Below, piece by piece: positions 24,983 through 33,680 of a DNA stretch of 64,000 nucleotides. Made by a program: the position numbers and the translations under genes. The notes beneath the pieces were generated by a model. That model was given only the letters and a program-made list of their open reading frames with translations. It made no database searches and had not been told where the DNA came from. Each line of letters opens with the position of its first letter. Within the stretch, counting starts at the first letter, position 1. Source of the stretch: Cherax quadricarinatus (lineage: Eukaryota; Arthropoda; Malacostraca; Decapoda; Parastacidae). The DNA lies in NCBI RefSeq assembly GCF_038502225.1, contig NC_091383.1:1-64000 (forward strand), given 5' to 3'.

Positions 24983-25110
24983 GGTAAAAGGTCACAACTA
25001 ATGTGACATTTTATTGTGGCAACGTTTCGCTCTCCAACACTTGACAAAGCTCCTGGAGAGCGAAACGTTGCCACAAAAAGTCACATTAATTGCACTTGTG
25101 TCCTTTTACC
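24983..25110. mobile_element. Foldback element 1 (long inverted repeat, AACGTTTCG type)
   Basis: The outer ends are inverted (ggtaaaagg at left, ccttttacc at right). The inner arms are strongly complementary around a short loop: gtggcaacgtttcgctctcc against ggagagcgaaacgttgccac. Nearly the whole 128 bp folds back. It lies directly at the right edge of the family B satellite. There is no reading frame, so it is nonautonomous. A related copy lies at 28141-28254. Confidence 0.85.
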
Positions 25111-25498
25111 TTTTCTACCAACATTATTACACTTAATAAATCCCAATGGGCGAAACGTTGTCAATAGATGATCACATTATACTCGTCTCTACTTTTCCAC
25201 TATTTATAATAATAAAAAATTGCTTACTTAAAGAGCTGAGGAATAAAATATAATTTCCCAGGATTCATTACGTTATCCCTTAATAATAGATGGAGGGCCC
25301 GTGTGGGTTTACAGCAGCGTGGTATTAGTCTTCAAGATCACTAAGGCCTAAGATATACCGAGGCCTACCTCCTAGGCAGGAAATTTTTTACCCAAATTTT
25401 GGCAAAAATAATTGTGTCCACATCACATGGTCTGTCCTCAGTGTTGTGGGGTTATAGAGCCACTGATAACTTGCACCGTATCGAACCCGGCCTTCCAG
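25111..25498. other. Unassigned intergenic sequence
   Basis: A/T-rich sequence with no convincing gene. It contains another isolated cgaaacgttg core (25151-25160) and a short AAT-rich patch near 25208. Nothing else is recognised. Confidence 0.6.
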
Positions 25499-25690
25499 TA
25501 CACCTGGAGAGGGTTCCGGGGGTCAACGCCCCCTTGACCCGGTCTGCGACCAGGCCTCATGGTGGATCAGGACCTGGTTAACCAGGTTATTACTGTTGGT
25601 TGCACGTAAACAGACGTACAAGCCACAGCCCGGCTGGTCAGGTACTGACTTTAGGTGCCTGTCCAGTGCCTTCTTGAAGACAGCCAGGGG
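25499..25690 (-). mobile_element. 3' end of a LINE (5'-truncated copy)
   Basis: On the minus strand the sequence reads as the C-terminal tail of a LINE reverse-transcriptase polyprotein: PLAVFKKALDRHLKSVPDQP followed by GCGLY, ending in HHEAWSQTGSRGR and a stop. The same tail is seen in the LINE relic ending at 42134 and in fragments at 29835-30040 and 55745-55937. Upstream of PLAVFK on the minus strand the homology is lost, so this is a 5'-truncated or rearranged copy. It is not functional. Confidence 0.85.
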
Positions 25691-26560
25691 TAAGATAGGA
25701 AGAAGTAGGTAGTAATCTGAGAGTGAGTGGAACCAGTCACTGGAGATCGAAGTTCGCTTCCACGGTGTCCTGGAGGTCTGGGAACACCTAACTCTACAAC
25801 ACCAAGTTAACTCTACGCTTTGTATATTCTCACGGCAGCAATAATAATTGGAGATTGTTGCAAGAGCCATTTGTGAGCCTGGGAGAATCAGTTGGGGCGT
25901 CTGCGTCACTGGTCAAGTTTGCCGCTCACCTTGAGGCACTTCGCACAAATTTCCAAAGGTTGGATAAGTACATGAGTGAGAGGGGTTGGATTTGAGTGGG
26001 ACTTGCATGTGGGTGAATGGAACTGTCGAAGCTTATTGGTTGGGTAGCGTTTATTCTGTTAGTGGGTTGGATGAGGCCAACAGGCCTACTGCAGTGCTCC
26101 TCCTTTTTTATATTCTTAAAACTCTATAGACTCCATACCACAATTCAATACATCAGCAAAGTGCTGGGAGTCACGACGAGATATGAGGTCGCGAGGTGGG
26201 GTCACGAGGTGGAGTCGCGACTGGGCTCGTGAGGTGGGGTCCCGAGGTGGTGTCAGGACATGAGGTCAAGACAAACTAGAACTGGGACAGCTTTCCTGTT
26301 GATGCTGAAGTCTGTGCCAGACTCTTCTTACTGATAAGACTTGGGTCCTCAGTCAGATAACACCAACTACGTGTAAATAACCTCTCGAGGGAGGTGCCTT
26401 GATGATATTGAGGGGCTCTTGATTCATGGAATTTGATTTGATTTTCCCTTTATTGAATTTAGCCTCATTGCCTTATATTTTCTTAAGCGTTCTGATTCCT
26501 AAGGGTTTAGTGCTTCCCTCAAAAAAAAAAAAAATAAAATCGCCTAAGAAAGGACTTACG
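25691..26560. other. Non-genic interspersed-repeat sequence
   Basis: No gene is supported. The stretch 25955-26105 (…aaggttggataagtacatga… to …gcctactgcagtgctcctcc) resembles a degraded LINE 3' end, with a frame reading RLDKYMSERGWI then stop. 26165-26255 is a short degenerate repeat of cgaggtggggtc type. 26395-26420 shares its ggtgccttgatga and ggctcttgattca words with the intron of the peptide genes at 48.7 and 57.1 kb, which marks a small interspersed repeat. An A-run sits at 26520-26533. Confidence 0.55.
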
Positions 26561-26835
26561 ACTTGCCCATACATCTCACCTTGCCCAGGATGACACCCAC
26601 AACAGGCACCTAACACCCAGGTACCTATTTACTGCTAGGTGAACAGTGGCAGCAGGTGCAAGGGGACTTGTCCATGGGTCTCACCCTGCCCAGGATGCCA
26701 CCCACAACAGGCAACTAACACCCAGGTACCTATTTACTGCTAGGTGAGCAGTGGCAGCAGGTGTAAGGGGACTTGTCCATACGTCTCACACTACCCAGGA
26801 TTTAACCCTTATTCTTTGACTTTGAGCCACAAGCA
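26561..26835 (-). repeat. Duplicated SINE-body fragment (about 104-bp period, 2.5 copies)
   Basis: The words acaacaggcacctaacaccc, ggtacctatttactgctagg and gcagcaggtg recur with a period of about 104 bp (cccacaacag at 26597 and 26701). They match the reverse complement of the SINE body seen at 28735-28920 and 63670-63895. This is a partial tandem duplication within a tRNA-headed SINE family and is noncoding. Confidence 0.75.
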
Positions 26836-27296
26836 TAACCACTGAGTTACTATGAATAATCATCTTTCATTCTTAAGTAATTCTGTTATTCTGATGATAG
26901 GTATAGTGTACTATCATGCGTTTGCTATCATGTTTTAGGCTGGCCAGGTGGGCTTCGTTAATGTGGTTCAAAGTCTGTCCTCTACACCATCAGTCAAGAA
27001 AGCTTTATACATAAAAAAATAAATTAATTATCAACGTAAATACAGTGAGAGACACATCTCAGTATATGTATATCATGAGCCTTGTATAGCCTTCAAGAAT
27101 TCTGTTATTGTAATGATGCATATGGAGCCTCAATGTTTATAGGGACATTGTTGTGTCGGTTGCCGTGTGGTCTCGTTGGAACTTCTTAGTTTAATATCTT
27201 TATTATGCACCCCATACCCATCATGTGGGCGGTAGTCAAAAGATTACAGAGGTACATAATGGGTCCAGGGACTGGACCCCAAAGTTATGGTAGATG
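26836..27296. other. Unassigned intergenic sequence
   Basis: No gene or recognisable repeat family is identified. The sequence is A/T-rich. Its last bases (aactagttacaaaggt, 27297-27312) are the left copy of a target-site duplication that belongs to the next element. Confidence 0.5.
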
Positions 27297-27312
27297 AACT
27301 AGTTACAAAGGT

Positions 27313-27516
27313 GAAGATTGAGACACTTATGCAACATATGGGAATCTTTATTCAGGAAACGTTTCGCCACACAGTGGCTTCATCAGTCCAATACCTTCTG
27401 CTTTGTATCGGACTGATGAAGCCACTGTGTGGCGAAACGTTTCCTGAATAAAGATTCCCATATGTTGCATAAGTGTCTCAATCTTCAACTTGTCGGTTTT
27501 ACAAACCATTCATCGC
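27313..27516. mobile_element. 204-bp perfect-hairpin element with 16-bp target-site duplication
   Basis: Arms 27313-27389 and 27410-27486 are perfect reverse complements over 77 bp, with a 20-bp loop and a 30-bp single-copy tail (27487-27516). The element is flanked by identical 16-bp direct repeats, aactagttacaaaggt, at 27297-27312 and 27517-27532, the mark of an insertion. A duplication of that length fits LINE-type target-primed insertion better than common cut-and-paste transposases. It has no reading frame. The arms carry the same aacgtttcg core as the other foldback elements here. Confidence 0.9.
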
Positions 27517-27791
27517 AACTAGTTACAAAGGTAATGAACTTCAGGTAGATCTGGTCACAATCATGACAAGTTACGAAGGTCTTCTCATAGTATATTATCA
27601 TATTTACACAGAAGCACTTAACCCGTTGGGGTTATATAGCACGTGACAAATAGAAAGTAATCAGTTTGACCAAATTCCTCGGATATAGAGCCCTTCACAG
27701 GTACCACTGCACTCTGAAGAGAACTTGAAGCAGACTCATATCCAGCTATGACGGCCGGTTTCGAATCCACATAACATCGTGTTTACACATT

Positions 27792-27797
27792 TTTATT
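27792..27797 (-). terminator. Poly(A) signal AATAAA of the 27.8-kb peptide gene
   Basis: The minus strand carries AATAAA 36 nt beyond the stop codon at 27833. It is the first such signal downstream of the coding exon, giving a short 3' UTR. The assignment rests on position only. Confidence 0.5.
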
Positions 27798-27832
27798 ACG
27801 CTTATATAAGATTTGAAACGTCAGGAGAAGTC

Positions 27833-28066
27833 TCAGCGGCCAACTCCAGTAATAAAGTTAGGGAAGACAGGGTAGGCCCTGGAATACTCTGGTCTGACGA
27901 AGGCGTAAGGGTCCGGGTACTGGCGAGTACCGACACCGAAGTTTCGGGCACGCGAGCGACCCCGCAGGGAGGCAGCAGAGGCGACGGCACTGGAGGGGCC
28001 GGTAATGGACACCATCACAACCACCATCACTACCATAACAGACAACAGCAGCAGCCTCATCTCCAT
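27833..28066 (-). CDS. Small secreted basic peptide precursor, 77 aa (YPDPYA/PVFPNFITGVGR family)
   Basis: The start is the ATG at 28066; a longer frame exists only by using a non-ATG codon, and a splice acceptor ends at 28072, so this ATG is the first in the exon. Residues 1-27 (MEMRLLLLSV… to …PSSA) form a hydrophobic signal peptide. Residues 34-48 are basic (LRGRSRARNFGVGTR). Residues 45-77 carry GVGTRQYPDPYA and end in PVFPNFITGVGR. The same two blocks occur in the genes at 48857 and 56999, so the C-terminal half is conserved while signal and basic parts diverge. There are no cysteines, membrane anchor or amidation glycine-basic end. The likely role is a secreted cationic peptide, possibly antimicrobial; a peptide hormone is the alternative. 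No named family was recognised. Confidence 0.7.
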   Translation of the reverse strand: MEMRLLLLSVMVVMVVVMVSITGPSSAVASAASLRGRSRARNFGVGTRQYPDPYAFVRPEYSRAYPVFPNFITGVGR

Positions 28067-28140
28067 ATATACTGTCAAAAAAATGAAGAATATGTCACAA
28101 TATGACAGCTACAATTATTCACAACTATGTTAAGTAAAAA

Positions 28141-28254
28141 GACACATGTACAACTAATGTGGCATTTTATTGTGGCAACGTTTCGCTCTCCAGGAGCTTT
28201 ATCAAGCCGTTACCTGGAGAGCGAAACGTTGAGACAATAAAATGTCACATTTAT
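28141..28254. mobile_element. Foldback element 2
   Basis: Arms around gtggcaacgtttcgctctcc and ggagagcgaaacgttgagac pair across a short loop. The outer parts (actaatgtggcattttattg and caataaaatgtcacatttat) also pair. It is closely related to the element at 24983-25110, noncoding, and lies inside the predicted intron of the minus-strand peptide gene. Confidence 0.85.
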
Positions 28255-28492
28255 GGAAACTTTAGACAACATTTCGGTCCACGCTGGACTATTAACAAGT
28301 CACGGAAAATAATGGTCAAGAAGGGAGCGAAACATCGTTTAAATTATCCTCTCCAAAGAGTATTTCTGAAAAAAATAGCAGCACGTTTCTCCTATGTGAA
28401 AAAAGAATTTTGGAGCAATATCGTCCATAGACATAATTTACATAATAATTAAAAACGACGTTTCGCTCTAAACAGAAGTTTTTCAGAGCATT

Positions 28493-28494
<2 letters not shown>

Positions 28495-28525
<31 letters not shown>

Positions 28526-28550
28526 TATAATAATAATAATAATAACAATA
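28495..28550. repeat. AAT/TAA microsatellite
   Basis: An imperfect (TAA)n tract of about 55 bp with two interruptions, located at the start of the predicted intron of the minus-strand peptide gene. Confidence 0.9.
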
Positions 28551-28555
28551 ATTAC

Positions 28556-28617
28556 CTAGGTAGTAATGGCAGGGTTCAGCAGTAGGTACAAGTATTATGT
28601 ACTGACTCAGGAACACT
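28556..28617 (-). other. Predicted noncoding exon 1 of the 27.8-kb peptide gene
   Basis: It starts at the A of a TCAGT initiator (28617) and ends at ctacctag before a GT donor. At about 62 nt it is comparable to exon 1 of the related genes (40-50 nt). There is no ATG-initiated frame of note. Confidence 0.5.
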
Positions 28618-28650
28618 GAGACACATTGCTCAGCTCCTCTGTTATATACT
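28612..28650 (-). promoter_or_regulatory. TATA box and TCAGT initiator of the 27.8-kb peptide gene
   Basis: The minus strand reads agtatataac with the first T of TATATA at 28648, and TCAGT with its A at 28617, exactly 31 nt downstream. This is the canonical arthropod spacing of a TATA box to a TCAGT initiator. A short exon and splice donor follow. The link to the coding exon 0.5 kb away is inference. Confidence 0.55.
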
Positions 28651-28734
28651 GCCTCAGCTGCAACACAAACCTTGAAGGGAAACGTTTTCTCAGTTCTCTG
28701 CACACTCATGTACCTCTTACACGTTTGGCTCACA

Positions 28735-28920
28735 ATGGAAGGTAGCTGGGTGGCATCCTGGGCAGGGTGAGACTCATGGGAAAGTTCCTTTCCTGTTCAC
28801 CTAACAGGAAATAGGTACCTGGTTGTTAGTCATCTTACACCTGCTGTCCCTGTCTACCTAACAGTAAATAGGTACCATGGTGTTAGTTGACTATTGTGGG
28901 TGGCATCCTGAGGGAGACTA
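28735..28920 (+). mobile_element. SINE-body fragment
   Basis: It contains the recurring words gggtggcatcctgggcaggg, cacctaacaggaaataggta, cttacacctgctgtccctgt and tgttagttgactattgtggg. These match the SINE bodies at 26561-26835 (other strand) and 63670-63895. No tRNA head is visible. Confidence 0.7.
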
Positions 28921-29450
28921 AAACAATAAAACAAGCCACACTACCTGGCTTTTCTGGGTTCGTCTGGCTTATTGATCCTCTGGAGTCAGTTCAAATATAT
29001 TTTTTTTCCTCCTTCAGGGACGGATCCCTGACTCATGCTGTGTAGACATTGTAACAGGAATTCGGAAGACGGGGTCAGATATAGGGCCACGATACGGCGT
29101 CTTCTCTCGGAGGCCCTATAATCCGCTAGCAAAAAAACAGGCCTGGATTTACCGACTTTCGTCGCGGTTCCATTAAGGGCAGACGAGCGTCATAGACCAG
29201 ATAGGACAACATGTTGGCCTTGACCAGACCTAACTGGTCTCGGTAGGAGTCAAAGGGGTTCCTACTGGTCACTGCCGGTTACCTAACACCACGCCTTAGG
29301 TCTGAGGTCCTGGTCCGCTGGACACAGACCGGTTTCAAGATATTTTGTACCTGTTTGTCCAGTCGGGGAGGGACAGATAAAACTTTAATTGGAACAACGT
29401 TTCGCTTTATGTAGAGCTTCATCATGTCTTGTTAAAGCTCCAAGTACATT
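28921..29450. other. Unassigned intergenic sequence
   Basis: About 530 bp with no supported gene. 29010-29370 is unusually G/C-balanced single-copy-looking sequence with no long frame. An isolated aacaacgtttcgct core lies at 29393-29406. Confidence 0.5.
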
Positions 29451-29452
29451 CT

Positions 29453-29700
29453 CTAAGTACATTCTCTAAGTACATTCTCTAAGTACATTCTCTAAGTACA
29501 TTCTCTAAGTACATTCTCTGAGTACATTCTCTAAGTACATTCTCTGAGTACATTCTCTAAGTACATTCTCTGAGTACATTCTCTAAGTACATTCTCTAAG
29601 TACATTCTCTGAGTACATTCTCTAAGTACATTCTCTGAGTACATTCTCTAAGTACATTCTCTAAGTACATTCTCTAAGTACATTCTCTGAGTACATTTTC
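29453..29700. repeat. 13-bp minisatellite
   Basis: About 19 units of 13 bp (tacattctctaag, with a/g variation at one position). It ends directly at an unexpanded SINE copy that begins with the 21-bp-unit motif. Confidence 0.95.
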
Positions 29701-29702
29701 TA

Positions 29703-30080
29703 TTCCACAAGTACATGTACAAGGTATACATACCATAGCTGACATCAATGACATTCTACATTTCGAGCTAATTAGGTCAGTTTTGTCCCAGGATGCGACC
29801 CACACCAGTCATCTAACACCCAGGTACCTATTTTATAGACTCCTAGCTGTCTTCAAGAAAGCACTGGACAGGCACCTAAAGTCAGTACCTGATTAGCCGG
29901 GCTGTGATTTCTACGTTGGTTTACGTGCGGTCAGCAGTAACAGCCTGGTTGATCAGACCCTGATCCACCACGAGGCCTGGTCTCAGACCGGGCCGCGGGG
30001 GCGTAGACCCCCGAAACCCCCTGCAGGTATTCTCCAGGTATACTGCTAGGTGAACAGTGTCAGCAGGTTAATTTAGGTAA
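29703..30080 (-). mobile_element. SINE copy, unexpanded, interrupted by a LINE 3' end
   Basis: It carries one unit of the acaagtacatgtacaaggta motif, then catagctgacatca…, ttaggtcagttttgtcccag and a single copy of the 32-bp unit (gatgcgacccacaccagtca). These are the same parts, in the same order, as the expanded copies at 43334-48068 and 62788-63660. The body stops at ggtacctattt (29834) and resumes at tactgctaggtgaac (30041); the insert between them is a LINE fragment. Confidence 0.8.
29835..30040 (+). mobile_element. 5'-truncated LINE 3' end inserted in a SINE
   Basis: It begins with tagctgtcttcaagaaagca (frame AVFKKALD) and ends with ctccaggta. It matches the tail of the LINE at 41930-42130 and the fragments at 25499-25690 and 55745-55937. 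The sequence on both sides is continuous SINE body. Confidence 0.85.
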
Positions 30081-30090
30081 GGTCTTAGTT

Positions 30091-30144
30091 AAATGACCCA
30101 CCACTGGAGCTTTTGGTCACCTGACCGAGACCTTCCACTGGCTT
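30091..30144 (+). repeat. Interspersed repeat R fragment (gagacctTCCACTGGCTTAC type)
   Basis: The words cccaccactggagcttttgg, cacctgaccgagaccttcca and ctggcttac recur at 38283-38405, 39400-39489 plus 42135-42165, and, in reverse, at 36816-36922 and 38515-38578. Family identity is unknown. Confidence 0.7.
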
Positions 30145-30287
30145 ACAATATTTCAATATATCCATAAAAAACTAGTTTATGTATAAACTAGAAAAATAAC
30201 GTTAAAACAAACTGAAAGAAACTAAAATGAATAAACTATTGCCAGGAACACAGACAAATAATTCACCAGGAGATATACAAAATTTCC

Positions 30288-31130
30288 ACTGTGAAAAATA
30301 GTGAATTTCCAAGCACTTTCGTGACTTCTTACATTATCAAGGAACTGTGAAAAATAGTGAATTTCCAAGCACTTTCGTGGCTTCTTACATTATCAAGGAA
30401 CTGTGAAAAATAGTGAATTTCCAAGCACTTTCGTGGCTTCTTACATTATCAAGGAACTGTGAAAAATAGTGAATTTCCAAGCACTTTCGTGGCTTCTTAC
30501 ATTATCAAGGAACTGTGAAAAATAGTGAATTTCCAAGCACTTTCGTGACTTTTTACATTATCAAGGAACTGTGAAAAATAGTGAATTTCCAAGCACTTTC
30601 GTGACTTCTTACATTATCAAGGAACTGTGAAAAATAGTGAATTTCCAAGCACTTTCGTGACTTCTTACATTATCAAGGAACTGTGAAAAATAGTGAATTT
30701 CCAAGCACTTTCGTGGCTTCTTACATTATCAAGGAACTGTGAAAAATAGTGAATTTCCAAGCACTTTCGTGACTTTTTACATTATCAAGGAACTGTGAAA
30801 AATAGTGAATTTCCAAGCACTTTCGTGACTTCTTACATTATCAAGGAACTGTGAAAAATAGTGAATTTCCAAGCACTTTCGTGACTTCTTACATTATCAA
30901 GGAACTGTGAAAAATAGTGAATTTCCAAGCACTTTCGTGACTTCTTACATTATCAAGGAACTGTGAAAAATAGTGAATTTCCAAGCACTTTCGTGACTTC
31001 TTACATTATCAAGGAACTGTGAAAAATAGTGAATTTCCAAGCACTTTCGTGGCTTCTTACATTATTAAGGAACTGTAAAAAATAGTGAATTTCCAAGCAC
31101 TTTCGTGGTTTCTCACATCATCAAGGAACC
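30288..31130. repeat. 56-bp minisatellite
   Basis: About 15 units of 56 bp containing gtgaaaaatagtgaatttcc and aagcactttcgtgacttctt. Units differ mainly by cgtgactt/cgtggctt and the last two are more diverged. No gene overlaps it. Confidence 0.97.
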
Positions 31131-31223
31131 TTAAAAAACAGTAGGACAGCAGAAAGCTTAAATAATGAAGAACTACTGGAATATCCTGGAAAAATGTATA
31201 AATTAATGTACATGTAAAAAGGT

Positions 31224-32148
31224 GACCAGAGACTTACCAGTGTCTCGCGAGACCAGAGACTTACCAGTGTCTCGCGAGACCAGAGACTTACTAGTGTCTC
31301 ACGAGACCAGAGACTTACCAGTGTCTCACGAGACCAAAGACTTACCAGTGTCTCACGAGACCAGAGACTTACCAGTGTCTCACGAGACCAGAGACTTACC
31401 AGTGTCTCACGAGACCAGAGACTTACCAGTGTCTCACGAGACCAGAGACTTACCAGTGTCTCACGAGACCAGAGACTTACCAGTGTCTCACGAGACCAGA
31501 GACTTACCAGTGTCTCACGAGACCAGAGACTTACCAGTGTCTCACGAGACCAGAGACTTACCAGTGTCTCACGAGACCAGAGACTCACCAGTGTCTCACG
31601 AGACCAGAGACTTACCAGTGTCTCACGAGACCAGAGACTTACCAGTGTCTCACGAGACCAGAGACTTACCAGTGTCTCACGAGACCAGAGACTTACCAGT
31701 GTCTCACGAGACCAGAGACTTACCAGTGTCTCACGAGACCAGAGACTTACCAGTGTCTCACGAGACCAGAGACTTACCAGTGTCTCACGAGACCAGAGAC
31801 TTATCAGTGTCTCGCGAGACCAGAGACTTACCAGTGTCTCACGAGACCAGAGGCTTACCAGTGTCTCACGAGACCAGAGACTTACCAGTGTCTCGCGAGA
31901 CCAGAGACTTACCAGTGTCTCACGAGACCAGAGACTTACCAGTGTCTCACGAGACCAGAGACTTACCAGTGTCTCGCGAGACCAGAGACTTACCAGTGTC
32001 TCACGAGACCAAAGACTTACCAGTGTCTCACGAGACCAGAGACTTACCAGTGTCTCACGAGACCAGAGACTTACCAGTGTCTCACGAGACCAGAGACTTA
32101 CCAGTGTCTCACGAGACCAGAGACTTACCAGTGTCTCACGAGACCAGA
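31224..32148. repeat. 27-bp minisatellite with a TCTCRCGAGA palindrome in each unit
   Basis: About 34 units of 27 bp (gagaccagagacttaccagt + gtctcac). Because 27 bp is nine codons, both strands stay open throughout (322 codons plus, 363 minus). The predicted peptides are pure 9-residue repeats with non-host-like composition, so I do not call a gene. A minority of units have the perfect palindrome gtctcgcgagac; the majority have gtctcacgagac. Confidence 0.97.
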
Positions 32149-32246
32149 AATGACGATGCACATTTCTTAAGACAGGTGGAAGATCCTTGAAAAAGGAAAC
32201 AATGTGGAACAAAGTTAGTTAAATGTTAAGGATAATAGGCAGAGAA

Positions 32247-32602
32247 TAAATAACGAGGTTAAGTTACCAGGTAGGAGAGGTATTAAATAACGAGGTTAAG
32301 TTACCAGGTAGGAGAGGTATTAAATAACGAGGTTAAGTTACCAGGTAGGAGAGGTATTAAATAACGAGGTTAAGTTACCAGGTAGGAGAGGTATTAAATA
32401 ACGAGGTTAAGTTACCAGGTAGGAGAGGTATTAAATAACGAGGTTAAGTTACCAGGTAGGAGAGGTATTAAATAACGAGGTTAAGTTACCAGGTAGGAGA
32501 GGTATTAAATAACGAGGTTAAGTTACCAGGTAGGAGAGGTATTAAATAACGAGGTTAAAGTTACCAGGTAGGAGAGGTATTAAATAACGAGGTTAAGTTA
32601 CT
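32247..32602. repeat. 37-bp minisatellite
   Basis: About 9.6 units of 37 bp (ggttaagttaccaggtagga + gaggtattaaataacga). The last units drift (one extra a, then ctatggtagaggaggtaat). It abuts the LINE fragment that begins at or before 32641. Confidence 0.95.
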
Positions 32603-32640
32603 ATGGTAGAGGAGGTAATGTGTAAGGTATTAAATACAGA

Positions 32641-33449
32641 CACTCACTGCGACGCCTCAGTAAGGAGTCGTTCAGGACCCTGTACACCGTGTACGTCAGG
32701 CCTATACTGGAGTACGCAGCACCTGTGTGGAACCCACACCTCATCAAGCACGTCAAGAAATTAGAGAAAGTGCAAAGATTTGTAACAAGACTAGTCTTGG
32801 AATTAAGGAGCATGTCCTACAAGGAGAGGTTATGGGAAATCGACCTGACGACACTGGAAGACAGGAGAGATAGGGGGGACATGGTAACGACGTATAAAAT
32901 ATTGAAAGGAATTTACAAGGTGGACAGAGACAGAATGTTCCAGAGATGGGACACAGCAACAAGGAGACACAGCAACAAGGAGACACAGCAACAAGGGGAC
33001 ACAGTAACAAGGGGACACAGCACCAAGGGGACACAGCAACAAGGGGACACAGTAACAAGGGGACACAGCAACAAGGGGACACAGTAACAAGGGGTCACAT
33101 CAATAAGGGGACACAGCAATAAGGGGACACAGTAACAAGGGGTCACAGCAACAAGGGGACATAGCAACAAGGGGACACAACAACAAGGGGACACAGTAAC
33201 AAGGGGACACAGCAACAAGGGGACACAGCAACAAGGGGACACAACAACAAGGGGACACAGCAACAAGGGGTCACAACTGGAAGTTGAAGACTCAGATTAG
33301 TCATAGGGATGTTAGGAAATATTTCTTGAGTCATACAGTTGTCAGGAAGTGGAACACACTAGAAAGTGATGTAGTGGAGGCAGGATCCATACATAGCTTT
33401 AAGACGAGGTATGATAAAGCTCATAGAGCAGGGAGACAGTGGACCTAGT
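32641..33449 (+). pseudogene. LINE reverse-transcriptase C-terminus split by a 16-bp array
   Basis: One frame reads a typical LINE C-terminal region (YVRPILEYAAPVWNPHLIK…, KLEKVQRFVTRLVLELRSM, YKERLWEIDLTTLEDRR, MVTTYKILKGIYKVDRDRMF) up to about 32947. After the 16-bp array it resumes as HNWKLKTQISHRDVRK, VVRKWNTLESDVVEAGSIHS and FKTRYDKAHRAGRQWT, stop at about 33449. This differs from the LINE family at 39490-42134. The fragment lacks everything N-terminal of this region, so it is a 5'-truncated relic. A CA tract follows the 3' UTR at 33499. Confidence 0.9.
32948..33274. repeat. 16-bp minisatellite inside a LINE reading frame
   Basis: About 20 units of 16 bp (ggacacagcaacaagg) with substitutions. 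It begins in the codons after RMFQRWDTAT and ends just before HNWKLKT, so it has grown from the LINE coding sequence itself. Sixteen is not a multiple of three, so the array shifts the frame. Confidence 0.95.
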
Positions 33450-33498
33450 AGCGACCAGTGAAGAGGCAAGGCCAGGAGCTGTGACTCGACCCCTGAGT

Positions 33499-33518
33499 AC
33501 ACACACACACACACACAC
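33499..33518. repeat. CA microsatellite at the LINE 3' end
   Basis: Ten AC dinucleotides immediately after the presumed LINE 3' UTR, consistent with the simple-repeat tail of that LINE family. Confidence 0.85.
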
Positions 33519-33680
33519 TAGGCCATTACAATTGCCTCTTCTCTATTTTCTCTGAGAAATTAATCCATTATGATGTGTAAGAGGCAGGGAAACCGAGGCT
33601 GAGTCAACATGTTACATATATACAAAAAAATATAAGGGAAGTGACTAACTCGGAAAATACAATACCGTAGAAAATTTAGG

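Larger units (their letters stand above)
28072..28555 (-). other. Predicted 5'-UTR intron of the 27.8-kb peptide gene
   Basis: The donor is ctacctag|gtaatt (GT at 28555-28554). The acceptor is a T-rich tract ending in gacag (AG at 28073-28072), 5 nt before the ATG. The 484-bp intron contains a foldback element (28141-28254) and an AAT tract (28495-28550). The same intron position is seen in the genes at 35.9, 48.8 and 57.0 kb, which supports the call. Confidence 0.55.

Noticed and set aside
22395..25074. Minus-strand frame of about 1,000 codons over satellite family B
   Set aside because: The period of 20 residues equals three 20-bp units; the start lies in the neighbouring foldback element and the composition is not protein-like.
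26017..26232. Small hydrophobic peptide starting MELSKLIGWVAFILLVGWM
   Set aside because: It lies in a degraded interspersed-repeat region, with no promoter, splice signals or homologous copy with a kept frame.
31121..32212. Bidirectional open frames over the 27-bp array
   Set aside because: Nine-codon unit without stops; both strands are open simultaneously, which argues against coding.
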